A stretch of DNA of 64,000 nt from Hoeflea_A sp965228435 (GTDB taxonomy: Bacteria > Pseudomonadota > Alphaproteobacteria > Rhizobiales > Rhizobiaceae), in assembly GCA_965228435.1 (NCBI GenBank), contig OZ245818.1, positions 7,254,001-7,318,000 of the forward strand. Direction: 5' to 3'. Under the pieces are notes generated by a model. That model had not been told where the DNA came from. It saw only the letters and a program-made list of their open reading frames with translations, and made no database searches. Shown one piece after another: positions 7,672-15,600 of this stretch (positions within the stretch are counted from its first letter, which is position 1; each line of letters starts with the position of its first letter). A program made the translations under genes and the position numbers.

Positions 7672-9075
7672 TCACCCGATCAATCCCGGCAGCCACAAAA
7701 CAATCTGCGGAGCTGCGATCAACACCGCTATCGTTGCCGCGTCGGCGACGAAGAACGGAGTTGCACCTCTGAAGACGTCCTGAACTGAAATGTCGGGGCG
7801 CACACCCGCGACAACAAAACAGTTGAGGCCAATCGGTGGCGTGATCAGGCAGAGTTCGGCCATCTTGACCACCAGGATGCCGAACCAGATGGCACAGCCG
7901 GTTGCCGACATGCCGAAGGCACTGTCTGCGGCCGCGACATCCGCACCGCCGTTCAGGGCAATGACCGCGGGGTAAACGACCGGCAGCGTCAGCAGCAACA
8001 TTCCGATGGCATCCATGAACATGCCAAGCACAGCATAGGCAAGCAGGATCAGGATCAGGGTCAGCATCGGGCTTTGCTCGAGCGACGTTATCCAGTCCGA
8101 AAATGCACCCGGCAGATCGGCAAAGCCGAGAAAGCGAACATAGACCAGTACGCCCCAGATGATGGTAAAAATCATCGCTGAAAGTTTGGCGGTTTCCAAC
8201 AGCGACTGACGGAACTGTTGCCAGCGCATGCCACGAAACAGCGCCATGCAGAACACCACGAACGCGCCCAGCGCTCCGCCCTCGGTCGGTGTACCCCAGG
8301 CATCGCCGCCGAACGGGTTGTAGATAAAGCAGATGATGATGACCACGACAAAAACGATGGGCAGAGCCGGCGGCAGGGAGCGTAAACGTTCGCCCCAACC
8401 GAAGCCACGGACCGGCGGGCCGAGGCGCTTGAACGCCACTGCCATGAACACCACAAGCCCGCCATAGATCAGCGCCGAAACCGCACCCGGCACGAAGCCG
8501 GCTAGAAGCAGCCGACCCACATCCTGTTCAACGATGATGGCGTAGATCACGAGAATCGCCGACGGCGGGATCAGCGATGCGAGCGTTCCGCCGGCAGCCA
8601 CAACACCAGCGGCGAAGCGCCGGTCATAGCCGAGGGCGAGCATCTCCGGTATGGCAATGCGAGCGAACACCGCGCTGGTGGCAACAGACGCTCCCGATAC
8701 GGCGGCAAAGCCGGCCGTGGCAAAGACCGTCGCCACGCCCAGGCCACCAGGCAGCCAGCCGACCCAGCGTTTTGCCGCTTCAAAAAGCGCCTTGGTCAGC
8801 CCGGCATAGTAGGCCAGATAACCAATCAGGATGAAGGTTGGGATGAGCGACAAGGCCTGCGATGTGATCTTCGAATGAGGCACCTGGCCGGCGGTCTTCA
8901 CGGCCACCGTCAACGCCCAGGAAAACGAAGCCGGGTCGTAGCCTTTCTTGGCCCAGAATATCCAGACGAGCCCGACCAACCCGGCAAGCGCCGCTGCGAA
9001 GGCAACCCGCATGCCCAAAATAACCATGACCAGCATAAAGGCCGATACGACCAGGCCGATATCGATGGGTTCCAT
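7672..9075 (-). CDS. dctM: TRAP transporter large permease subunit (DctM)
   Basis: 467 residues, about 12 transmembrane helices, from ATG 9075. It has the DctM hallmarks: GASVATSAVFARIAIPEM, LASLIPPSAILVIYAII, and a C-terminal LITPPIGLNCFVV gate motif. It forms the ion-coupled channel that moves the solute delivered by DctP, driven by sodium or protons. Its ATG overlaps the dctQ stop by one base (TGATG), so the two are translationally coupled. The frame is open far upstream into dctQ in another phase; that extension is spurious. Confidence 0.95.
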   Translation of the reverse strand: MEPIDIGLVVSAFMLVMVILGMRVAFAAALAGLVGLVWIFWAKKGYDPASFSWALTVAVKTAGQVPHSKITSQALSLIPTFILIGYLAYYAGLTKALFEAAKRWVGWLPGGLGVATVFATAGFAAVSGASVATSAVFARIAIPEMLALGYDRRFAAGVVAAGGTLASLIPPSAILVIYAIIVEQDVGRLLLAGFVPGAVSALIYGGLVVFMAVAFKRLGPPVRGFGWGERLRSLPPALPIVFVVVIIICFIYNPFGGDAWGTPTEGGALGAFVVFCMALFRGMRWQQFRQSLLETAKLSAMIFTIIWGVLVYVRFLGFADLPGAFSDWITSLEQSPMLTLILILLAYAVLGMFMDAIGMLLLTLPVVYPAVIALNGGADVAAADSAFGMSATGCAIWFGILVVKMAELCLITPPIGLNCFVVAGVRPDISVQDVFRGATPFFVADAATIAVLIAAPQIVLWLPGLIG

Positions 9076-9719
9076 CAGCCCCTCTCCCCATTGTCGAAGC
9101 CTGAAACGGTGGCGGCCTCCTCGGCTGCCTGAGTGGCAGCATCCTCGATGAGCGGAACGGCGACCGGTCGGCTCGTGCCAGTACGCAATGCTCGGCCATA
9201 GCCCCAAAGCTGCAGCAGCAGCCGCAGGCTCAGAACGGAAAAGGCGATCGGCGCCAGAAGTTTGCCGGGCCACAGCGGAATCCCGATATCCATCGAACTG
9301 TCGCGGCTCCACAAAGGTGCCGCAAAGTCGAAGGATCTCTCGAAATGGGCGTATGCGCCCCAGGTCAGGAGCAGCATCAGAACAAGCATCGCCGCCGTCG
9401 ACAGCACCTCTGCCGCCCACAGCGGACGGCCCGTCAGAAATCCGATGACCAGGTCCATGCGGATATGGCCGCCCAGGCGTTGGGTATACGATACGGCGAC
9501 GAAAGCGATGAGCGGCATTGCCTGCTCGATCCAATCGACATAGCCGGGCAACGGGCTGTTGGCGAAATTGCGACCGCTGACGCTCACCACCGCCAGCAAC
9601 ATCAGTGAAAACACGGCAAGGCCGCCAAGCAGTGCCAATTGACGCTCAATGCGGAACAATGCCCGGTCGCATCGGCTCAGCAGCGAATTGTCCTGCAGGA
9701 TCGAGGATTCAGCAGCCAT
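9075..9719 (-). CDS. dctQ: TRAP transporter small permease subunit (DctQ)
   Basis: 214 residues with four transmembrane helices (about 28-48, 65-80, 103-123, 154-174), the usual DctQ plan. The conserved SGRNFANSPLPGYVDWIEQAM stretch marks helices 1-2. A strong GGGGAGG site precedes ATG 9719. It scaffolds DctM in the inner membrane. The C-terminal tail of about 35 residues is Ala/Glu-rich and longer than in many homologues. Confidence 0.93.
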   Translation of the reverse strand: MAAESSILQDNSLLSRCDRALFRIERQLALLGGLAVFSLMLLAVVSVSGRNFANSPLPGYVDWIEQAMPLIAFVAVSYTQRLGGHIRMDLVIGFLTGRPLWAAEVLSTAAMLVLMLLLTWGAYAHFERSFDFAAPLWSRDSSMDIGIPLWPGKLLAPIAFSVLSLRLLLQLWGYGRALRTGTSRPVAVPLIEDAATQAAEEAATVSGFDNGERG

Positions 9720-9737
9720 TTTTTCCTCCCCAGGGCG

Positions 9738-9770
9738 AGAACCGCAGCGAGTGCATTTCGCCGCGGTTCT
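9738..9770 (-). promoter_or_regulatory. Intercistronic hairpin between dctP and dctQ
   Basis: AGAACCGC (9738-9745) pairs with GCGGTTCT (9763-9770), and inside that GCGA (9747-9750) pairs with TCGC (9758-9761), around one mismatch. No T-run follows on the minus strand. Such hairpins often protect the upstream message, which would raise binding protein over permease levels. Confidence 0.5.
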
Positions 9771-9780
9771 GCAGTCGCCG

Positions 9781-10791
9781 TCAGTTTGCGGAAATGGTGC
9801 TGACCGTCAGGTCGTAGAGTTCCTGGGCAGGCAATCCCCGGGCCTTATTCTCTTCGATCCAGGCTTGTGCCGCAGGACCGGCGACGCGCTGGCGGAAGTC
9901 ATCGAGTTCCGCATCGCTGTAGGTCACCGCTTCGATACCCTTGTCTGCCAGCGCAGGACCCCAGGCATCCATGGTCTTGCCATTGTAGGTCTCGACGTAG
10001 TGCTGCAAGGCCTCATCGACCGAGCCGAGCAAGGCATCGCGGTGCGCATCGGAAAGATCGTTGAGCGCGTCGGTGTTGACCACGACCGGGCAGTTGACTG
10101 TCCCCGGATTGAGGTTGGTCGTCCACCAGTTGGCGCTCTCTACTGTACCGAAAGCCATGTGGGCATGGGGAGCGAAGGCCACCGCCTTGACGACCCCGGA
10201 ATCCAGCGCCTGGCGCACCTCTGATGCGGACATCGACGTTGGAACGGCGCCGACCGCCGCCATCGCCTTACCGATGCCGCCCGTCGCGCGAACGGTCAGT
10301 CCGTCATAGTCCTTCAGCGCCTTGGGAGGCGCTCCAACACCGGCAATGTTGTACTGCGGCAACGGTGACGGCATCAGCAGAGTCGCGTTCCACCGGGCCA
10401 AGTCTTTTTGGGTCGCTGGATGTGCATAAACAGCCATGGAGACCTCGATTTCCTTCTCAAGGGAATCGACCCCGAGGAAAGGCAGTTCGAGCACTGTGAT
10501 CGACGGATTCTTGTCGGCGTGGTAGCCGGCACAGAATTGGGCCATCTCGAAAGCACCAATTGAAATGCCGTCGAGATTCTCGCGGTTCTTTGACAGGCCG
10601 CCGTAAGAAAGGTTGAGCGTGAATTCGCCATTGGTCTTGGCGGCAACGAGTTCGGCCAGCTTCTCGACATGCTCGGTAAAGGCGCGCCGTTTGCCCCAGA
10701 GCGAAACGTTCCATTCGGCAGCGGCGGCCTCGCCGACCAGCAAGACCGACAGGGCGATGGCGGTGGTGTATTTGAGAAAATTGCGATGCAT
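9781..10791 (-). CDS. dctP: TRAP transporter substrate-binding protein (DctP)
   Basis: 336 residues with a signal peptide (about 1-25, ending GEAAAAE), so periplasmic. The GLTVRATGG segment holds the conserved Arg that clamps the ligand carboxylate in TRAP binding proteins, and ESANWWTTNLNPG lines the pocket. The start ATG follows GGGAGG. The ligand is probably a C4-dicarboxylate or similar organic acid, inferred from the adjacent DctBD; the sequence does not fix it. A 143-base gap upstream holds its promoter. Confidence 0.93.
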   Translation of the reverse strand: MHRNFLKYTTAIALSVLLVGEAAAAEWNVSLWGKRRAFTEHVEKLAELVAAKTNGEFTLNLSYGGLSKNRENLDGISIGAFEMAQFCAGYHADKNPSITVLELPFLGVDSLEKEIEVSMAVYAHPATQKDLARWNATLLMPSPLPQYNIAGVGAPPKALKDYDGLTVRATGGIGKAMAAVGAVPTSMSASEVRQALDSGVVKAVAFAPHAHMAFGTVESANWWTTNLNPGTVNCPVVVNTDALNDLSDAHRDALLGSVDEALQHYVETYNGKTMDAWGPALADKGIEAVTYSDAELDDFRQRVAGPAAQAWIEENKARGLPAQELYDLTVSTISAN

Positions 10792-10903
10792 GGTGTCCTC
10801 CCGACTGCAGATGCGCAGCGACGGCCGCGCGGCGACGGGACACTGCCATGGCTATGGGTGCAAATTCTTCGATGTAATCCGCAGGACGGCTGTCATTGTG
10901 CCC

Positions 10904-10917
10904 TGCGGATTTCCGCA
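10904..10917. promoter_or_regulatory. Candidate DctD-type operator upstream of dctP
   Basis: TGCGGA-TT-TCCGCA is a perfect palindrome 113 bases before dctP. A second copy of one half lies at 10877-10885 (ATCCGCAGG), perfectly complementary to 10902-10910. Paired GCGGA/TCCGC sites are what I recall for DctD upstream sites, but I have no alignment to prove it. Confidence 0.45.
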
Positions 10918-10934
10918 AGGCCCCCGGCCATGTT

Positions 10935-12272
10935 CTAAATCAACTCTTCGCGGTCGATGTTGAGCTTGACCAGCTTTTCGTTGAGGGTGCGACGTCCGAT
11001 GCCCAAAGCCTCCGCCACCGCATCCATTCGTCCACCATGGGCGATGAGGGCCTTACCGATAATCTGCCTCTCGAATGCTGCCACCGCCTCGCGCAATGTG
11101 TCCGGGATGTCGCTGGTGTCCTCTGACGTCGCCAGCGCTTCGGCAACTGATCCGAGACCGCGACGAGCAGCCAGAATCCGACGTTCGGCGACGTTGCGCA
11201 ACTCGCGGACATTGCCTGGCCATTCGTGCGCCAGCAGCGCCGCCAGGTCATCATTGGTCAGCTCTGGCGAAACAATTTCGTAGGTTTCGGCCAGCGTGTG
11301 CAAGAAGTGCGTGAACAGCAAAACGATGTCGTCGCGCCGGTTGCGCAGGGGTGACAGGGTGAGCGAAAGGGCGCCAAGCCTGTAGTAAAGGTCAGGCCGC
11401 AGTCGTCCGTCCTCAATCGCCATCTGCGGATCGATCGATCCTGCCGACACGACCCTGACATCAACCTGTCGGGTATCCGTTTTGCCGACCGGCGCAATCT
11501 CGCCGCTCTCAAGCGCACGCAACAATGCCCCCTGTTGATCCATCGACAACGCTTCGAATTCGTCGAGAAACAATGTTCCCCGGTCGGCTCGGACGAAATA
11601 GCCGGCTTCACCTCCCGTCGGGTCGCCAAACAGCAGCCGCTCGAACTGCTGCACCGGCAGCGACGCGCAGTGAACGGCCACGAAGGGCCCGGCGCAACGC
11701 GGACTGAGATTGTGCAGAGCACGAGCCACGACCTCCTTGCCCGTTCCGGTCTCGCCCAGCAGCATGACGGGAGATTGGTGTAAAGCGGCATCCTGTACCT
11801 GGGCGCGCAGGTCGGACATCGCCCGGGTTTCGCCCATCAGGGTGCGGTCGAGGCCGGACAAATCAGCCAGGCGGGCACGCAGGTTGTGATTGTCCTGTTT
11901 CAGCCGATGGCTTTGTGCTGCCTGCTTCAACACCGTTATCAGCCGTCCGGGATGATAGGGCTTTTCAAGGAAATTGTGGGCGCCCTTGCCCATCGCCTCG
12001 ACCGCCAGCGGCACGTCGCCATGGGCCGAGATCAGCACCACCGGCAGATCCGGGTAGAGTTCACGGGTGGTTTCCAAAAGATCGAGCCCGGACAATCCCG
12101 GCATGCGCATATCGGTCAACACCACATCCGGAAGCGAGCGCGACATGGCGGTGAGCGCGTCACTTGCCCTGAAATGGGCTTCAACTTCGAAGCCGGCTTT
12201 GTCCAGCAAAAGCGAGAGCGAGTCGCGCACCGTCCGGTCGTCATCGATCAGTAGCACTCTAAGGGCTTGCAT
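10935..12272 (-). CDS. dctD: NtrC-family response regulator (DctD-type) lacking GAFTGA
   Basis: 445 residues. The receiver has acidic D10-D12, phospho-acceptor D54 and K104. The AAA+ domain has Walker A GETGTGKE (173-180) and Walker B GTLFLDE (232-238). A Fis-type HTH follows at the C-terminus. Between LFG (214-216) and Walker B only 15 residues remain, with no GAFTGA; family members normally have about 22 including that sigma54-contacting loop. It overlaps dctB by 14 bases. Phosphorylated DctD normally activates dicarboxylate transport genes; here it may work without sigma54. The DctD name rests on partner and context. Confidence 0.85.
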   Translation of the reverse strand: MQALRVLLIDDDRTVRDSLSLLLDKAGFEVEAHFRASDALTAMSRSLPDVVLTDMRMPGLSGLDLLETTRELYPDLPVVLISAHGDVPLAVEAMGKGAHNFLEKPYHPGRLITVLKQAAQSHRLKQDNHNLRARLADLSGLDRTLMGETRAMSDLRAQVQDAALHQSPVMLLGETGTGKEVVARALHNLSPRCAGPFVAVHCASLPVQQFERLLFGDPTGGEAGYFVRADRGTLFLDEFEALSMDQQGALLRALESGEIAPVGKTDTRQVDVRVVSAGSIDPQMAIEDGRLRPDLYYRLGALSLTLSPLRNRRDDIVLLFTHFLHTLAETYEIVSPELTNDDLAALLAHEWPGNVRELRNVAERRILAARRGLGSVAEALATSEDTSDIPDTLREAVAAFERQIIGKALIAHGGRMDAVAEALGIGRRTLNEKLVKLNIDREELI

Positions 12273-14103
12273 TGCGGACCTTACTGCTGCCGGCTTCGCC
12301 GAAAACCGGCATCATTATCGTGAAGATTGCGCCGCCTTCAGGGGCGTTGTTTATCTCCATCTGCCCTTCATGCTCCTTGAGGATGGAAGCGGAGATAGAC
12401 AATCCGAGACCCATGCCGGTGCCGGATGGTTTGGTGGTGAAGAACGGATCCTCCGCGCGCTCGAGTGCCGCATCATCGAGGCCTGGACCGTTGTCGGCAA
12501 CGCTCAACCGCGCGAGGTTTCCGTCACTCGTCAAACGCATGCGGATTTGCGGGTTTTCGTTGCCGGAAACCGCATCGAGTGCGTTGCGGATCAGGTTGAC
12601 CAGAACCTGCTCGATGCGCAACGCATCGCCGAAGACCCACACCGGATCGTCGCCAAGCTGCTGCGACCATTCCACCCCTGCCGCCGATAGGTCCGGTTTC
12701 ATCAGGTCCAGCACGGGCGCGACCACATCGCGGAGATCGAAGCGGCTAAGCTTGTTGGGTTGAGCCCGGGCAAAGAACCGAAGCTGCCCGGTGATATGTT
12801 CCATTCTGGCGGCAATGCCGTTGAGGTGGTCGACCAGCTCCCTCGCCTCGCCATCGATGCCACTGCCCGGCAGGTCGGCCGTTGCCAGATAGTTGCGCAT
12901 TGCAGCGATCGGTTGACCCAGTTCATGGGTCACGGATGCGGATAGCTGCCCGAGCGCTGCCATCTTGCTGACCTTCTGCAGCTCGCTTTGTGCCAGTTCC
13001 AGCCGCTGCTCAGCTGCCTTTCGTTCATCGATCTCGGCCTCCAGCCGGCGGTTCAGTTGCTGCAGGCCGCGCCGCTGCTGCTGCGAGGCGAACAGCGCGC
13101 TTCGGATCCGCTGAGTGCGCACAAGCAAAAATGCAACGCTGGCCAGCAACAAAACTGCCGCCGTCAAAAGGACGGCCTGCCAAGCCTGTCCATTGATGCG
13201 ATCAAACGGCGTCAGATAATGCAGATTCCACCCCAGATGACCAACTGGCCCTACCGATTGCAGGTAGCGAACCCCATCGATTGTAACCTCGCCAGCACCG
13301 CCAGAGATATCAAGCGGTTCCAGCGTTTCGTTGCCGAATTGCCGTTCACCGGCGATCTCTTCCCGCACTTCGTCTGAAAGCGGCTCCAGGGTCCGATAGG
13401 TCCATTCGGGGTTTGAGGCGAGAATAGCGACACCGCGTGGATCCACCGCCAGCAGCGTTTCGCCACCCTCGCGCCAGGCACGAGTGAGCGACGTCAGATC
13501 GACCTTCAAGGCGATAACGCCGGCAATCAGTCCAGGCCCGCCATAAACAGGCTCGGCAATGAAAAAGCCAGGTTCCTGGGTTGTCGCGCCGATGGCGAAG
13601 AAAACCCCGCGCAATCCCGTCAGCGCCGATTTGAAATATGGCCGGAAGCCGTAGTTGTTGCCAAGGAAAGTCTTTGGTTCGGACCAGTTGGAAGCGGCAA
13701 TCGTCAAACCCTGCCGGTCCATCAGATAAATCGCGTCCACCCCGGCCTCATCCGTGAAACTCTCAAGGCGCCTGTTGAGCTCGTTGTTTTCGGACCGATC
13801 TGTGCCAGCAATGACCGAAGGGTCCCGGGCGAGGATGAAAGGCAGGTGCTGGTGTTCTTCCAGAGCCGAAACCAGAGTTGACAGGTACAGCGTCAGTCGG
13901 TCGGCGGCGCGCCGCGACTCCGCGGCAATCGCATATTGCTGCGCAAGCCAGAAAACGGACCCGAGCACCATGGCGACAACGAGCAGACTCAATATCAGCA
14001 AACCCGGCCGGCGCCTGCCTTTGCTCGCTCTGCCCGTTCCGCTGGTCGTGTCTTTCACACTGCCGATGGCGGGCTGTATCTCGGTTCTGATGCTCTCGCG
14101 CAT
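12259..14103 (-). CDS. dctB: C4-dicarboxylate-type sensor histidine kinase (DctB)
   Basis: 614 residues from ATG 14103 (GTG 14124 is possible). Transmembrane helices at about 35-58 and 305-325 flank a periplasmic double-Cache domain with the DctB-like FRPYFKSAL and GATTQEPGFFIAEPVY segments. Next come a coiled coil, the H-box SVTHELGQPIAAMRNYL, and an HATPase with LVNLIRNALDAV (N), VADNGPG (G1) and GTGMGLGLSI (G2). It senses a periplasmic acid and phosphorylates DctD. The 3' end overlaps dctD, so the pair is co-transcribed. Confidence 0.92.
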   Translation of the reverse strand: MRESIRTEIQPAIGSVKDTTSGTGRASKGRRRPGLLILSLLVVAMVLGSVFWLAQQYAIAAESRRAADRLTLYLSTLVSALEEHQHLPFILARDPSVIAGTDRSENNELNRRLESFTDEAGVDAIYLMDRQGLTIAASNWSEPKTFLGNNYGFRPYFKSALTGLRGVFFAIGATTQEPGFFIAEPVYGGPGLIAGVIALKVDLTSLTRAWREGGETLLAVDPRGVAILASNPEWTYRTLEPLSDEVREEIAGERQFGNETLEPLDISGGAGEVTIDGVRYLQSVGPVGHLGWNLHYLTPFDRINGQAWQAVLLTAAVLLLASVAFLLVRTQRIRSALFASQQQRRGLQQLNRRLEAEIDERKAAEQRLELAQSELQKVSKMAALGQLSASVTHELGQPIAAMRNYLATADLPGSGIDGEARELVDHLNGIAARMEHITGQLRFFARAQPNKLSRFDLRDVVAPVLDLMKPDLSAAGVEWSQQLGDDPVWVFGDALRIEQVLVNLIRNALDAVSGNENPQIRMRLTSDGNLARLSVADNGPGLDDAALERAEDPFFTTKPSGTGMGLGLSISASILKEHEGQMEINNAPEGGAIFTIMMPVFGEAGSSKVRNASP

Positions 14104-14157
14104 TCCGCCCTTATAATGGGCCACGGGGCGGTCGACCAGAACCAGCCGCAGCTTCGA

Positions 14158-14781
14158 CTACGCGGCGCGAACCGGCTGACGTAGAACAGTCTTGAGTTTC
14201 TCCGGCGCAGTTTTTCTCGGGTCGCCGAGATAGATTTCATGGTGGTGCCCCGCTTCAACAAGGCCGTTTTCCGGCAGGAATTCAGAGTGCAGCCGCTTCA
14301 AGGTCGGTCCCTCCTCCGAATAGGGACCGATATGCATGATCTGCACAGCCTGCCCTTCGTCGTAGCTCTTGAGCTGCAGCGCCGGAAGCGCCGGTAGATC
14401 AGCGGATTTCTGTACCACGAGACGAATTTCCTCGACGTCATCGTGCAGGATCCACTCCGGTTGCATGATCATCACCGTCCACTGCCAAGCGTCCTTGTCT
14501 CCGGTCAGGAAGACATCCATATCGTCAGCCCACCACAGTGCCTGGAGCGGAGGAACGACGTAATCGCGGCCGTATTTCGACTTCGATAGAAACTTCAGTT
14601 TGAAAGCCATGGGATAGAGCGCCGCGAGCGCGCGGGCATATTCGCACTCGGCCTCGGAGTCGGGAGCGCCTTTTCCGTCGACCATCAGAAACTGTAGCGG
14701 AGGTACATCGACCATGGAGAAATCCTTTGCCGACGGCGCGAACAGTGTTTTCATCGTCTTCTTGAAGTCAATCTTGCTCAT
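14158..14781 (-). CDS. GyrI-like small-molecule-binding domain protein
   Basis: 207 residues. It has the GyrI-like fold signature: VPPLQFLMVDGKGAP near residue 25, a central WWADDMDVF segment, and HIGPYSEEGPTLKRLHSEF near the end. Members bind small amphipathic ligands or, in SbmC, inhibit gyrase. It overlaps the upstream padR gene by 14 bases, so regulator and ligand-binding protein are co-made. A role in sensing or sequestering a toxic compound is inferred. Confidence 0.85.
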   Translation of the reverse strand: MSKIDFKKTMKTLFAPSAKDFSMVDVPPLQFLMVDGKGAPDSEAECEYARALAALYPMAFKLKFLSKSKYGRDYVVPPLQALWWADDMDVFLTGDKDAWQWTVMIMQPEWILHDDVEEIRLVVQKSADLPALPALQLKSYDEGQAVQIMHIGPYSEEGPTLKRLHSEFLPENGLVEAGHHHEIYLGDPRKTAPEKLKTVLRQPVRAA

Positions 14782-15310
14782 CGTTGTCTCCCAATAATTT
14801 CATGGTTCTGCGCAGCCAGTCGATTTCTGAACGCAATTGGCTGACGCTGTAGTCGAACAGCGCGGCGACAAAGGGTGGTGTCGACTGGGGTTGTATCGAT
14901 TGCGCTTCGACCTTCGAAAGAATGGCCTGCAACGCCGACAACCTCCTTGCCAACGCGCCAAGTCCCTCCTCCGGAGTAACGGTTGGCCAATTGGCGAGAC
15001 CAAGCAGCACGGAAGGATAAAGCGGGTGCGGCGCTTCAAGCGCGGTGATGGTGGTGCGGTCAAACGCCTCCTGCCCGGCCTTGGTCGGACTGTAGATCTT
15101 GCGGGTTTTCTTTTCCGGATCCCGGAGGCTGGAGGCCAAACCTCGTTTCTCAAGCCGATTGAGGATGAAGTAGATCGAAGAGAAGGCCAGTTCGGTCCAT
15201 TCGCGCATCCCGCGTTCCTGAATGATCCGTTCCAGGTCGTATCCGTGGCTCGGCCGCTCCATGAGCAATCCCAGAATCGCATATTCAGCGTTGGTCAGAT
15301 CGTTCGACAT
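14768..15310 (-). CDS. PadR-family transcriptional regulator
   Basis: 180 residues from ATG 15310. The N-terminal winged helix reads LTNAEYAILGLLMERPSHGYDLE, the classical PadR start, with the wing LEKRGLASSLRDPEKKTRKIYSPT. A C-terminal Vir-type helical dimerisation region follows. The start codon directly abuts a 20-bp perfect palindrome with no Shine-Dalgarno site, suggesting a leaderless message repressed by its own product. The GyrI-like gene downstream is its most likely target and partner. Confidence 0.9.
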   Translation of the reverse strand: MSNDLTNAEYAILGLLMERPSHGYDLERIIQERGMREWTELAFSSIYFILNRLEKRGLASSLRDPEKKTRKIYSPTKAGQEAFDRTTITALEAPHPLYPSVLLGLANWPTVTPEEGLGALARRLSALQAILSKVEAQSIQPQSTPPFVAALFDYSVSQLRSEIDWLRRTMKLLGDNDEQD

Positions 15311-15329
15311 TATTCTAGTACTAGAATAA
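15310..15329. promoter_or_regulatory. Perfect 20-bp palindrome, probable PadR operator
   Basis: TTATTCTAGTACTAGAATAA is its own reverse complement. It shares its first base with the padR start codon, so bound PadR would block transcription start. The next gene on the plus strand starts at 15601, so it may lie within reach of that promoter too. Confidence 0.75.
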
Positions 15330-15600
15330 ATTGTCTCTCGATACAAGCACCAACTGGACTGCGTCATTCAGGATCCTGAGCAGCTTTGGTCTTCAGTTTC
15401 CAAAGTCAGAAAATCTGGCCGAATCGAAAGTCGGCGGTGATGCGCGCACGCGTGCAATCCAGCCGCCTGAAATTGCATCGCTTTCGACGCATTCCCCTCA
15501 TAATTGTATTTCAACACCTAATTCGGCAACCGATGCGGCCCTGAATGATAGTCGCGGTATGGTTGCTGGACGTTATGCTTGCAAAGTGCATCGTGGCGGT

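Noticed and set aside
10915..10930. Sigma54-like TGG-N-TTGC stretch upstream of dctP on the minus strand
   Set aside because: Spacing between the GG and GC elements is 11, one more than the strict sigma54 requirement.
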